From CAVXHQ01 sp963789535 (GTDB lineage Bacteria; Pseudomonadota; Alphaproteobacteria; Rhodobacterales; Rhodobacteraceae): a stretch of 64,000 bases of DNA. The DNA is taken from the NCBI GenBank assembly GCA_963789535.1, contig CAWBKU010000004.1, forward strand, positions 806,001 through 870,000. Reading direction: 5' to 3'. This document shows, one piece after another, positions 18,124-25,977 of the stretch (positions are counted from its first letter, which is position 1; each line of letters starts with the position of its first letter). The notes beneath the pieces were generated by a model. The model was not told the origin of the DNA, did not search any database, and worked only from the letters and a program-made list of their open reading frames with translations. The position numbers and the translations under genes were made by a program.

Positions 18124-18587
18124 CCCGCCTCTATGCCTTTACCGACGGTGCCTGCTCGGGCAATCCCGGCCCCGGCGGCTGGGGCGCGCTGCTTCAGGCG
18201 CGGCGCGGCGACACGGTCGTGCGCGAGCGCCCGCTTTCGGGCGGGGCGGCGGATACCACCAACAACCGCATGGAACTCATGGCGGCGATCGCCGCCCTCG
18301 AGGCGCTCGACAAACCGAGCGCGATCACCGTCGTCACCGACAGCGCCTATGTGAAAGGCGGGATCACCGAATGGATCGCCGGCTGGAAACGACGCGGCTG
18401 GAAGACGTCGACGAACAAGCCGGTGAAGAACGAAGACCTTTGGCGCCGTCTGGAACAGGCGGCCGGGCGTCATGACGTCACCTGGGAATGGGTCAAGGGC
18501 CACGCGGGGCACCCCGAGAACGAGCGCGCCGACGAACTCGCCCGTGCCGGGATGGCGCCGTTCAAGCCGGTGAAATCGCCTTCTTAG
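18120..18587 (+). CDS. rnhA: Ribonuclease HI
   Basis: A 155-residue type I RNase H, which degrades RNA in RNA:DNA hybrids. The four catalytic acids are visible: D9 in YAFTDGACSGNPGPGGWGA, the Glu in NRMELMAAIAALEAL, the Asp in VVTDSAYVKGGI, and the last Asp in ENERADELARAG. The basic handle KRRGWKTSTNKPVKNEDLW is present. Length is typical. Its start overlaps the exporter stop; it converges on fmt. Confidence 0.95.
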   Translation: MTRLYAFTDGACSGNPGPGGWGALLQARRGDTVVRERPLSGGAADTTNNRMELMAAIAALEALDKPSAITVVTDSAYVKGGITEWIAGWKRRGWKTSTNKPVKNEDLWRRLEQAAGRHDVTWEWVKGHAGHPENERADELARAGMAPFKPVKSPS

Positions 18588-18630
18588 GGGGAGGTTTCGG
18601 CCCATCGCCCGAGGTCCGCCGTCGCCCCCC

Positions 18631-19542
18631 TCACCCCGCCGCCCGGTCGATCCGGTCCGGCAACTCCCAGCCGCGCAGCGCCTCCTGCGCCGCCATCGCC
18701 CGCTTGCCGGCACGCTGTAGGGCCGTGATCTCGACGGCACCGTCGCCGCAGGCCACGACGAAGCCGCCCAGCACCTGCCCCGGCGCGCCGTCACCCGCCA
18801 CGACCCGCGACCCCAGAAGCTTTACCCGCTCGGCCGCAACATCGGCCCAGGCCCCCGGAAACGGCGCCAGTCCCCGGATCTGTCGGTCCACCTCGACCGC
18901 CGGGCGCGACCAGTCGATCCGCGCCTCGGCCTTGTCGATCTTGGCCGCGTAGGTGGCGCCCACCTCCGGTTGCGCCTCGGGCACGAGGGTGCCCCGCCCC
19001 TCCAGCGCCTCGACCACCGCCGCCGCCCCCAGCACCGACAGCCGGTCGAACAATTCCCCCGTCGTCTCCTCGGTCCCGATCGCCACGCTGCGCCGCAACA
19101 GGACCGGCCCGGTGTCGAGGCCCGCGTCCATCTGCATGATGCACACGCCGGTCTCTGCGTCGCCCGCCAGGATCGCCCGGTGCACCGGCGCCGCCCCGCG
19201 CCAGCGCGGCAGCAGGCTCGCGTGGATATTGAGGCACCCGAACCTCGGCGCCGCCAGAACGGCGCGCGGCAGGAGGAGGCCGTAGGCCACAACGACCGCC
19301 ACATCCGCGCCCAGAGCCGCGAACGCCGCCTGCGCCTCGGCCCCCTTGAGCGAGACCGGATGGCGCACCTCGATCCCCAGCGCCTCGGCCCGTACCTGCA
19401 CCGCCGAGACGCGCGCGCGCTTGCCGCGCCCCGCCGGTCGCGGCGGCTGGCAATAGGCGGCAACGATCTCGTGGCCCGCGGCCAGCAGCGCGTCGAGTGC
19501 CGCCACCGAAAATTCGGGCGTCCCCATGAAAATCACGCGCAT
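18631..19542 (-). CDS. fmt: Methionyl-tRNA formyltransferase
   Basis: A 303-residue enzyme that formylates initiator Met-tRNA. N-terminal MRVIFMGTPEFSVAALDALL, and the catalytic region GCLNIHASLLPRWRGAAPVH followed by GVCIMQMDAGLDTGPVL, are diagnostic. The C-terminal OB-fold is present (VLGGFVVACGDGAVEITALQ). It is the last of three leftward genes def, def-like, fmt, so formyl addition and removal are encoded together. Confidence 0.96.
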   Translation of the reverse strand: MRVIFMGTPEFSVAALDALLAAGHEIVAAYCQPPRPAGRGKRARVSAVQVRAEALGIEVRHPVSLKGAEAQAAFAALGADVAVVVAYGLLLPRAVLAAPRFGCLNIHASLLPRWRGAAPVHRAILAGDAETGVCIMQMDAGLDTGPVLLRRSVAIGTEETTGELFDRLSVLGAAAVVEALEGRGTLVPEAQPEVGATYAAKIDKAEARIDWSRPAVEVDRQIRGLAPFPGAWADVAAERVKLLGSRVVAGDGAPGQVLGGFVVACGDGAVEITALQRAGKRAMAAQEALRGWELPDRIDRAAG

Positions 19543-19614
19543 CGCCCACTCCTTTTTCTTGCCCCAACTACTCCCCCCGGGAGGGCCCCCGGAGGGTCGG
19601 CCGGCCCCCCGCGC

Positions 19615-20106
19615 TCAGACCCGGGCCGCGCGCCGCAGCAACATGTCCCGCTTGAGACGGCTCAGGTGGTCGACATACATCCGCCCCGCCAGATGGTCGA
19701 TCTGGTGCTGCACGCTCACGGCCCAGAGGCCGACGAAATCGCGGTCCTCGAGGGCGCCGTCCGCATTCAGGAACCGCACCGTCACCGCGCGGGGCCGCGT
19801 CACCACCGCCGAGACGCCGGGCAGGCAGGGCGAGGCCTCGTCGTGGGCGCGCCTCTCGACGCTCGCGTGCAGGACGAAAGGATTGGCCATCCGCACCGCT
19901 TTTCCGCGGCTCTCGCTGGCGTCGACGACCGCCAGGCGCCGCATGACGCCGATCTGCACGGCGGCGAGGCCGACCCCCGGCATGGCGTCCATCACCGCGA
20001 TCATCTCGTCCCAGAGCGCCCGTTCGGCATCGCCGATCGCGTCCACGTCGGCGGCGGCCGTGCGCAACCGCCGGTCGGGCCAGCGCAGCACCGGCCGCGG
20101 CATCAC
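19615..20106 (-). CDS. Peptide deformylase-like protein with Gln in place of the catalytic Glu
   Basis: A 163-residue deformylase homologue. Motif 1 is kept (PGVGLAAVQIGV, Gln 51), and the metal-ligand Cys is in SPCLPGV (C94) rather than EGCLS. The third motif reads VQHQIDHL (H134, Q135, H138), where active enzymes have HExxH with the Glu as general base. Metal binding could persist, but ordinary deformylase activity is unlikely. It lies 16 bases downstream of the intact def and upstream of fmt on the same strand. I believe a similar degenerate paralogue is widespread in Rhodobacteraceae, which would argue for a kept, non-standard function. The start may be either of two adjacent ATGs. Confidence 0.88.
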   Translation of the reverse strand: MMPRPVLRWPDRRLRTAAADVDAIGDAERALWDEMIAVMDAMPGVGLAAVQIGVMRRLAVVDASESRGKAVRMANPFVLHASVERRAHDEASPCLPGVSAVVTRPRAVTVRFLNADGALEDRDFVGLWAVSVQHQIDHLAGRMYVDHLSRLKRDMLLRRAARV

Positions 20107-20122
20107 GTCGCCCGGGCGCCCC

Positions 20123-20653
20123 TCACGACCGCCCCTCGCGCGCCATTTCCTTCTTCAGCTTCACCATCTTGCGGGTGATGATCTGCCGTTTCAGCGGTTT
20201 GAGGTGATCGAGGAACAGGACGCCGTCCAGATGGTCGATCTCGTGCTGCACACAGGTCGCCCAAAGCCCCTCGAACGTCTCTTCCGCGGCGTCCCCGTCC
20301 AGCGTCGTCCATCGCACGGTGACGCGGGCCGGGCGCTCGACGTCGGCATAGTGTTCGGGGATCGACAGGCAGCCCTCTTCGTAGACCGAGGTCTCCTCCG
20401 AGGTCCAGGCGATCTCGGGATTCAGGAGCACCATAGGCCGCGGGTCCGCCGTCTCGTCCTTGATGCAGTCCATCACCAGCAGGCGCCGCATCACGCCGAC
20501 CTGCGGTGCCGCAAGGCCGATACCGGGCGCGTCGTACATCGTCTCGAGCATGTCGGCGGCAAGCGTTCGCACCGCCTGGCCGATCTCGGCGACGGGTTCG
20601 CAGGCCTTCTTCAGGCGTGGATCGGGGTGGAGAAGGATCGGGCGACGGGTCAT
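20123..20653 (-). CDS. def: Peptide deformylase
   Basis: A 176-residue metal-dependent deformylase that removes the N-formyl group from nascent proteins. All three motifs are canonical: APGIGLAAPQVGV, EEGCLSIPEHYADV (C95) and VQHEIDHLDGVLF (H137, E138, H141). The usual N-terminus MTRRPILLHPDPRLK fixes the start. First of the leftward def, def-like, fmt group; divergent from the PatB/MalY-type gene. Confidence 0.95.
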   Translation of the reverse strand: MTRRPILLHPDPRLKKACEPVAEIGQAVRTLAADMLETMYDAPGIGLAAPQVGVMRRLLVMDCIKDETADPRPMVLLNPEIAWTSEETSVYEEGCLSIPEHYADVERPARVTVRWTTLDGDAAEETFEGLWATCVQHEIDHLDGVLFLDHLKPLKRQIITRKMVKLKKEMAREGRS

Positions 20654-20788
20654 GAGGCCGATCTAAGGCGCGCGCTGCGCGGATGCAATATCGCGCGATG
20701 GGTGCACGATACCGGCAGAATCGCAACGCCCCCCTTGCCTTCGCCGGTCCGGTCCGTAGCGTGCGACGACGCCCTTCAGGAGATGCCC

Positions 20789-21976
20789 ATGACCTTCGAC
20801 ACCCCCATCGACAGCCGCGGCACCGGCAGTTTCAAATGGGACGCCATGCCTGGCGCGACGGGCGTCGCGGCGCAGGACGGCCTCGCGATGTGGGTCGCGG
20901 ACATGGATTTTCGCCCGCCGAAATGCGTGTCCGATGCGGTGCTCGCGATGCATACCCACGGCGTCTACGGCTATTACGGCGGTGACGGCCTCTATGCCTC
21001 CTCGCATGCCTATCTCGACGCGATCCGCTGGTGGATGGAGACGCGCCACGGCTGGTCGGTCGCGCGCGAGGAGATTTTCGTGACCAACGGCGTGGTCAAC
21101 GGCGTCGCGGCCTGCGTCGAGACGTTTTCCGCGCCGGGCGACGGCGTCGTCCTGTTCACGCCGGTCTACCACGCCTTTGCCCGCGTCCTGAAAGCCGCCG
21201 GACGTGGCGTCGTGGAGTGCAAGCTGGTGGACCAGAACGGCCGCTACGGGTTCGATTTCGAGGCCTACGATGCGCAGATGACCGGCACCGAGACGATGGT
21301 GATCCTGTGCTCGCCGCACAATCCGGGCGGACGCGTCTGGTCGCGGGGAGAGTTGCAGGCGGTCGCGGCCTTCGCCAAGCGGCACGACCTCATCCTGGTG
21401 TCGGACGAGATCCACCACGATCTGGTGATGCCCGGCCATGTGCATGTGCCGATGACCGCGATCGACGGCATCCTCGACCGGCTGGTGATGCTGACCGCCC
21501 CCACCAAGACCTTCAACATCGCCGGTGCGCATATCGGCAACGTCATCATCCCCGATCCCGACTTGCGCGCCGCCTTCGCGGCGCGGCTCGACGGCCTCGG
21601 AATATCCGGCAACGCCTTTGGCCTGCACATGGCGACCGCCGCCTATTCGCCCGAAGGGGCAGCGTGGGTCGACGACCTGACCCACTACCTCGACGGCAAC
21701 CGACAGATTTTCGATACAGGCATCGCGGCGATCCCGGGGGTGCGCTCGATGCCGCTGGAGGGGACATACCTGGCCTGGGTCGACTTTGCCGGAACGGGCA
21801 TGAATGCGGCGGAGTTCACCGCCCGCATCGAGCGGGACGCGAGGATCGCGGCAAGTCACGGCCCCACCTTCGGCAGCGGCGGCGAAACATTCCTGCGGTT
21901 GAATATCGCGACACCCCGCAGCCGGATCGCCGAGGCAGTCGAGCGGTTGCAACGGGCCTTCGCCGACCTGCAATAG
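20789..21976 (+). CDS. PatB/MalY-type PLP-dependent C-S lyase (putative cystathionine beta-lyase)
   Basis: A 395-residue fold-type I PLP enzyme. Typical MalY/PatB motifs are MWVADMDFRPPKCV, HGVYGYYGGD, LCSPHNPGGRVWSRGEL, VSDEIHHDLVMPGHVHVPMT and the PLP-Lys region LTAPTKTFNIAGAHIGNVII. The class includes cystathionine beta-lyases making homocysteine, and plain aminotransferases, so the exact substrate is inferred. AGGAG lies six bases before ATG 20789; an in-frame ATG six bases earlier is too close to it. A double-hairpin repeat follows the stop. Confidence 0.88.
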   Translation: MTFDTPIDSRGTGSFKWDAMPGATGVAAQDGLAMWVADMDFRPPKCVSDAVLAMHTHGVYGYYGGDGLYASSHAYLDAIRWWMETRHGWSVAREEIFVTNGVVNGVAACVETFSAPGDGVVLFTPVYHAFARVLKAAGRGVVECKLVDQNGRYGFDFEAYDAQMTGTETMVILCSPHNPGGRVWSRGELQAVAAFAKRHDLILVSDEIHHDLVMPGHVHVPMTAIDGILDRLVMLTAPTKTFNIAGAHIGNVIIPDPDLRAAFAARLDGLGISGNAFGLHMATAAYSPEGAAWVDDLTHYLDGNRQIFDTGIAAIPGVRSMPLEGTYLAWVDFAGTGMNAAEFTARIERDARIAASHGPTFGSGGETFLRLNIATPRSRIAEAVERLQRAFADLQ

Positions 21977-21998
21977 CCGCCCGTCACCACGGGGCCTG

Positions 21999-22042
21999 AA
22001 TTCCTTCAAGGAATTGGACGTCGAAATTCCCGAAGGATATCG
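21999..22042. repeat. Double-hairpin intergenic element (copy B)
   Basis: A perfect palindrome AATTCCTT-C-AAGGAATT (21999-22015), linker GGACGTCG and a second imperfect AT-rich hairpin to about 22042, 23 bases after the PatB/MalY-type gene. Same plan as the elements near 2930, 27209 and 55389. Confidence 0.55.
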
Positions 22043-22051
22043 TCGGTCCGG

Positions 22052-22405
22052 CTACTGGCCGTATCCGATGAGGCCCGCCGGCGTCTCGCTCTCGACGGCA
22101 AAGTCGAGCGGCGGGCGGCTTGCGACCTGGGTGTTCCACTTGAACTCGAACACCCGCTCGCCCGCGTCTTCGTGGCTGGCCACGACGAGGCACTGATAGA
22201 TGTGACGCGGCCCGTCGTAGAGCTCGACATAGCCGTGCAGCACCGGCGCCTCGCCCGCCAGGATGGCGAAACCGCCGTCCCAGAGGCGCGTGACGCGGAA
22301 TACCCGGTCGCCGTCGTGGACGCACAGGCGCCCCGACCTGCGCAGCATCGCGAGGCGCGCATCCTCCAGGCCCTTGCGCACAGCATCCGGCAAAAACGAC
22401 ATCAC
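22052..22405 (-). CDS. Hypothetical protein
   Basis: A 117-residue soluble protein without recognised domain. The N-terminus MMSFLPDAVRKGLEDARLAM is helical and the rest reads as beta-rich (RLCVHDGDRVFRVTRLWDGG, GYVELYDGPRHIYQCLVVAS), ending ETPAGLIGYGQ. Codon use is normal for the window and the frame is clean, which supports a real gene. It is probably a lineage-specific Rhodobacteraceae protein; no function is proposed. Two adjacent ATGs (22405, 22402) could serve as start. Confidence 0.68.
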   Translation of the reverse strand: MMSFLPDAVRKGLEDARLAMLRRSGRLCVHDGDRVFRVTRLWDGGFAILAGEAPVLHGYVELYDGPRHIYQCLVVASHEDAGERVFEFKWNTQVASRPPLDFAVESETPAGLIGYGQ

Positions 22406-22534
22406 CCACCCTCCGACACGAGCGCCCGCGAGTGCGCGCCCGAATCCAACCTGTCGGAGGATGAAGCAGTCTATTGTAAAATCAAGTTAACATTTCTGCC
22501 GCATCGCGGCATGAACCCCAAAGAAGACAGCGTT

Positions 22535-23323
22535 CTATGGACAATCGGCCGCTGCCGCCGCCTTTACCTTCGGCCGCAGGACATGCGGACGCGCGGCATC
22601 GTAGAGCGCCGAATCAGGAAAGCCGTGCTGCTCGGCCAGGGCAGGCCCGAGGAGAATCAGCGCGGTCCGCGTGATCTTGGCCGCCCGCACCCTTGCGTGG
22701 ATATCCGACAGCGTGCCGCGCAGGATCACCTGATCCGGCCAAGAGGCGCGATAGACCACCGCCACCGGACAATCCGCGCCATAGAACGGCGCCAGCCGCC
22801 GCTCGATGTCGCGCAGCGCCCGGATCCCGAGATGGATCGCCAGCGTCGCCCCCGAGGCCGCGAAATTCTCGAGCGTTTCGCCGGGCGGCATCGAGGTCGA
22901 CTTCATCGACATCCGCGTCAGGATAAGGCTCTGCGCCACCTCGGGAATCGTCAGTTCCTGCCCCAGCGCGGCGGCGGCGGCGACATAGGCGGGCACGCCG
23001 GGCACGATCGAATAGGGGATGCCGTCCGCCTTCAGGCGCCGGATCTGCTCGGCGATGGCGCCATAGAGGGAAGGGTCGCCGGAATGGACGCGCGCCACAT
23101 CCTGACCGCGCGCGTGCGCCGCCACGATCTCGGCGTGGGTCTCGTCCAGCGTCATCGGCGCGGTGTCGAGCACCCGTGCCCCCGCCGGCGCCCCCGCCAC
23201 CACCGCCTCGGGCACGAGGCTCCCGGCGTAGAGGCAGACAGGACAGGCGGCGATCAGGCGCGCCGCCTTCAGCGTCAGGAGTTCGGGGTCGCCCGGGCCT
23301 GCGCCGATGAAATGGACCGTCAT
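22535..23323 (-). CDS. cobM: Precorrin-4 C11-methyltransferase
   Basis: A 262-residue SAM-dependent methyltransferase of corrin-ring synthesis. MTVHFIGAGPGDPELLTLKA is the family N-terminus (CobM/CbiF), with VARVHSGDPSLYGAIAEQI, SIVPGVPAYVAAAAALGQEL and the EVAQSLILTRMS segment. It methylates C11 of the precorrin-4 stage. Start overlaps the stop of the cbiG-cobJ fusion by ATGA. Last gene of the leftward cob run. Confidence 0.94.
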   Translation of the reverse strand: MTVHFIGAGPGDPELLTLKAARLIAACPVCLYAGSLVPEAVVAGAPAGARVLDTAPMTLDETHAEIVAAHARGQDVARVHSGDPSLYGAIAEQIRRLKADGIPYSIVPGVPAYVAAAAALGQELTIPEVAQSLILTRMSMKSTSMPPGETLENFAASGATLAIHLGIRALRDIERRLAPFYGADCPVAVVYRASWPDQVILRGTLSDIHARVRAAKITRTALILLGPALAEQHGFPDSALYDAARPHVLRPKVKAAAAADCP

Positions 23324-25170
23324 GTCGCCTCCTCCGTTTCCCAGGCCTTCGGCGCGCCGACCATGTCGCCGTCGATCCGCCGGGCATAGCCGCGCGGCGT
23401 GAACATCCGCGGCCCGTCGCCGCGCTGCACCAACCGTGTCTGCGACGAGCCGACGAGCACCACGGTCAGCATGTCGACCTCGTCCACGTCGAGGTCGGCA
23501 AGGCGGCGATAGCGCAGATGCTCCTCGGGCCGCCCCAGCGAGGTGGCGAGCATCACCGGCGTGTCGGCGGGCCGATGTTCCAGAAGGATATCGCGCGCCT
23601 CGGCCAGCAGGGTGCGGCGGCGCTGCGACACCGGGTTGTAGAACGCCACGACGAAGTCTCCCTCCGCCGCCGCCCGCAGACGCCGGACGATATCGGCACG
23701 CGGCGTCAGCAGATCGGACAGCGAAATGGCGCAGAAATCGTGGCCCAACGGCGCCCCGGCCCGTGCCGCCGCTGCCTGAAGTGCCGAGACACCGGGCGCA
23801 CAGACCACCTCGACGCGCCGCGCCGCGTCGCTGACACCGCCCGGCCCCGCGCCCCGGTCGAGCAGTTCGAACACCAGCGCGCCCATCGCGTAGATCCCCG
23901 CGTCGCCCGAACAGATCAGCGCGACGTTGGCCCCCTCGCCCGCCCGCTCGAGGGCATGGCGGCACCGCGCCTCCTCACCGCCCAGCGGGAAATCGGCGCG
24001 CACCTTGCCCGCCGCCAGCGGCCCCAGCAGGTCGATGTAAAGGCCATAACCGACGAGCTCTTCGGCGTCCGCGATCAGCCGCGATGCCTCGGGCGTGCGC
24101 CAGCTTGCCTGCCCCGGCCCGATCCCCACGACCGAGAGCCTGCCGCGCGCCGCCCCCCGTAACGCCTCGATCGGTGCGGGCGCGAGCGCCAGTGCCGCCG
24201 TCGCCATCGCCGACTTGCGCTTGGGAATCCACAGGACGCCGTCGTCGCCCGCGCCCAGCAGGGCCGCGTTTTCCGCGACCCCGTGGCTGCCGATCTCGGC
24301 AAAGACCACGTCCGACGGCGTCTGCGTGCGCGGCGTCGCTGCCTCGAGTTCCGTCGCCGTGAAATGCCGCACCGGCTGCGCCAGATGCGCGGCGAGGGCG
24401 AGGACCGCCGCCTCGTCGGCCTTCAGATCGGCGGTAAAGATGCCGCGCAGCGCTGCGGGGGCCACCCCGGCCTCGGCCAGCATCCCGTCGACGAGCGCGA
24501 TCAGCTCGGCAGGCGGACAGCCGCGCGAGGCGCCGACGCCCAGCGTCGCGCGCTGTGGATGAAAGGTAAGGGCGGCGCGTCCGGGCACGTGGGCGCCCAT
24601 CGTGCAGCACAGGACCGTGCCTCCCCCCTTCGGCAGATCGCCGAGCCAGGGAGCAGCACCTGCGTCGTCGCCCGTCACCGTCGCGCCGCCCCCCGACAGC
24701 AGCGCCGCCATCGCGGCCTTGGCATCACGCGGATTTGCCAGCACCCAGCCCGGCGGGGCCTCGTCGAGGGCCACGCCCAGCGCCACGTCCCCCGCCGTCG
24801 TCACCGCCGCGACACCGCCCAAAGCCAGCGCGATATCCCGCGCCAGCCGGTTCGCGCCGCGGTGCCCGCCGAGCAGCGGCACCACGACGCCGCCGTCGTC
24901 GCTCACCGAGATCACCGGCGGCTCTGTCGTCTTGTCGGCGAGCAGCGGCGCCACCGCCCGGATCAGGATGCCCGACGCACAGACCCCGACCACCGGCACG
25001 CCGGCCGCAAAGAGGTCGCGCACATGGTCGAGCGCATCGTCGAAGAACGCATCCGCCCGGTCGACCCGCCCCGACCGGCCGTGTACCCGCGCGCCCAGCG
25101 CCGCGGCGACGCGGTGCGCGACCGCCTCCCCCGAGCGCGACAGCGCCACGACGACCGGCATCTGTGTCAC
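23320..25170 (-). CDS. cobJ: CbiG domain fused to precorrin-3B C17-methyltransferase (CobJ/CbiH)
   Basis: A fusion of about 616 residues. The first half is CbiG-like: GVCASGILIRAVAPLLADKT with PLLGGHRGANRLARDIALAL, then the C-terminal CbiG motif LGVGASRGCPPAELIALVDG. From about residue 350 a SAM methyltransferase begins (LSVVGIGPGQASWRTPEASR), with ALICSGDAGIYAMGALVFEL, VVCAPGVSALQAAAARAGAP and FVVAFYNPVSQRRRTLLAEA. CbiG opens the delta-lactone in the cobalt-first route; CobJ/CbiH methylates C17 with ring contraction. Two consecutive steps are thus on one chain. I take GTG 25170, which overlaps the cobI stop (GTGA); ATG 25161 is the alternative. Confidence 0.9.
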   Translation of the reverse strand: MTQMPVVVALSRSGEAVAHRVAAALGARVHGRSGRVDRADAFFDDALDHVRDLFAAGVPVVGVCASGILIRAVAPLLADKTTEPPVISVSDDGGVVVPLLGGHRGANRLARDIALALGGVAAVTTAGDVALGVALDEAPPGWVLANPRDAKAAMAALLSGGGATVTGDDAGAAPWLGDLPKGGGTVLCCTMGAHVPGRAALTFHPQRATLGVGASRGCPPAELIALVDGMLAEAGVAPAALRGIFTADLKADEAAVLALAAHLAQPVRHFTATELEAATPRTQTPSDVVFAEIGSHGVAENAALLGAGDDGVLWIPKRKSAMATAALALAPAPIEALRGAARGRLSVVGIGPGQASWRTPEASRLIADAEELVGYGLYIDLLGPLAAGKVRADFPLGGEEARCRHALERAGEGANVALICSGDAGIYAMGALVFELLDRGAGPGGVSDAARRVEVVCAPGVSALQAAAARAGAPLGHDFCAISLSDLLTPRADIVRRLRAAAEGDFVVAFYNPVSQRRRTLLAEARDILLEHRPADTPVMLATSLGRPEEHLRYRRLADLDVDEVDMLTVVLVGSSQTRLVQRGDGPRMFTPRGYARRIDGDMVGAPKAWETEEAT

Positions 25171-25868
25171 AGCCACGGATCGTTCCCCCTGTTGACGAGA
25201 ATCATCGAGAAATAGGGCGCCGCCACCGGCGCCTCGGCCAGCGGCATGACCACTTGCGCAGCAAGGCTCGCCCGCGCCACATAGGTCGCGGCGTCGAGCA
25301 GCCCGAGGTCGGCGATGACGTCGCGGACCCGCTCCAGATGCCGCCCCACCTTGAGGATCGCCACCGCCTCGGCGCGGCCGATCAGGTCGGCGAGTTCCGC
25401 CGAGGGCAGCGGCCCCGGGAGCACCAACAGCCGCTCGTTGCGCGCCACCAGTGGCAGCGCCGCCGCCGCAGTACAGGCCGAGAGCGAGGTGACGCCCGGG
25501 ACGATCTCGACGGCAAACCGCCCCCGCAGACGCGCGAAGAGATACATGAACGAGCCGTAGAAGAACGGATCGCCTTCGCACAGGCACACCACGTCGCGCC
25601 CGGCCCCGAGGACCGCCGCGATCCGGGCCGCGCCCTTATCGTAGGCGGCCTGCGCCGGGCCGCGCGCGACCGTCATCGGCACGTCGATGACGATCTCTTC
25701 GGCACCCGTCGGGATCAGGGCCGCGACGATGCCGCGCGCGAGGCTCTCGCCCCCCGCCAGCGCCGGATAGGCGATCACCGCCGCGCGTTCGATAAGGCGC
25801 GCCGCCCGCAGCGTCACCAGATCCGCCGCCCCCGGCCCGACACCGACGCCATAGAGGCACCCGCTCAT
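25167..25868 (-). CDS. cobI: Precorrin-2 C20-methyltransferase
   Basis: A 233-residue SAM methyltransferase (CobI/CbiL). GCLYGVGVGPGAADLVTLRA, then CLCEGDPFFYGSFMYLFARL, VEIVPGVTSLSACTAAAALP and VAILKVGRHLERVRDVIADL are the family pattern. It adds the C20 methyl to precorrin-2 or cobalt-factor II. It lies directly upstream of the cbiG-cobJ fusion, overlapping it, and 109 bases downstream of cobL with a dispersed repeat between. Confidence 0.94.
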   Translation of the reverse strand: MSGCLYGVGVGPGAADLVTLRAARLIERAAVIAYPALAGGESLARGIVAALIPTGAEEIVIDVPMTVARGPAQAAYDKGAARIAAVLGAGRDVVCLCEGDPFFYGSFMYLFARLRGRFAVEIVPGVTSLSACTAAAALPLVARNERLLVLPGPLPSAELADLIGRAEAVAILKVGRHLERVRDVIADLGLLDAATYVARASLAAQVVMPLAEAPVAAPYFSMILVNRGNDPWL

Positions 25869-25906
25869 CCCACGCGCTCCCCGGCCGTGCGGCGCACCGG
25901 TGCGGA

Positions 25907-25944
25907 TTCACGTTGCCGCAACAACTCCCCCCGGAGGGTCCGCG
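25907..25944. repeat. 38-bp dispersed element (copy 1)
   Basis: Starts TTCACGTTGCCGCAACAACT and ends CCGGAGGGTCCG; GTTGCCGCAAC is itself a near-perfect palindrome. Nearly identical copies lie at 27926-27963 (opposite orientation) and 60706-60743. It sits between cobI and cobL. Confidence 0.7.
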
Positions 25945-25977
25945 ACCTGCGGCAAACAGCGACTGTGGGACGATGCC

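Noticed and set aside
18588..18630. Possible bidirectional terminator between rnhA and fmt
   Set aside because: G-rich and C-rich runs are present, but no clean stem or T-run is visible.
19562..19600. Partial copy of the 38-bp repeat after fmt start
   Set aside because: It shares only the CAACTACTCCCCCCGG-like portion and lacks the GTTGCCGCAAC palindrome; the resemblance may be GC composition.
22410..22460. Nine-base inverted repeat CCTCCGACA...TGTCGGAGG upstream of the hypothetical gene at 22052-22405
   Set aside because: The arms are 33 bases apart in a short promoter region; it could arise by chance and has no second copy.
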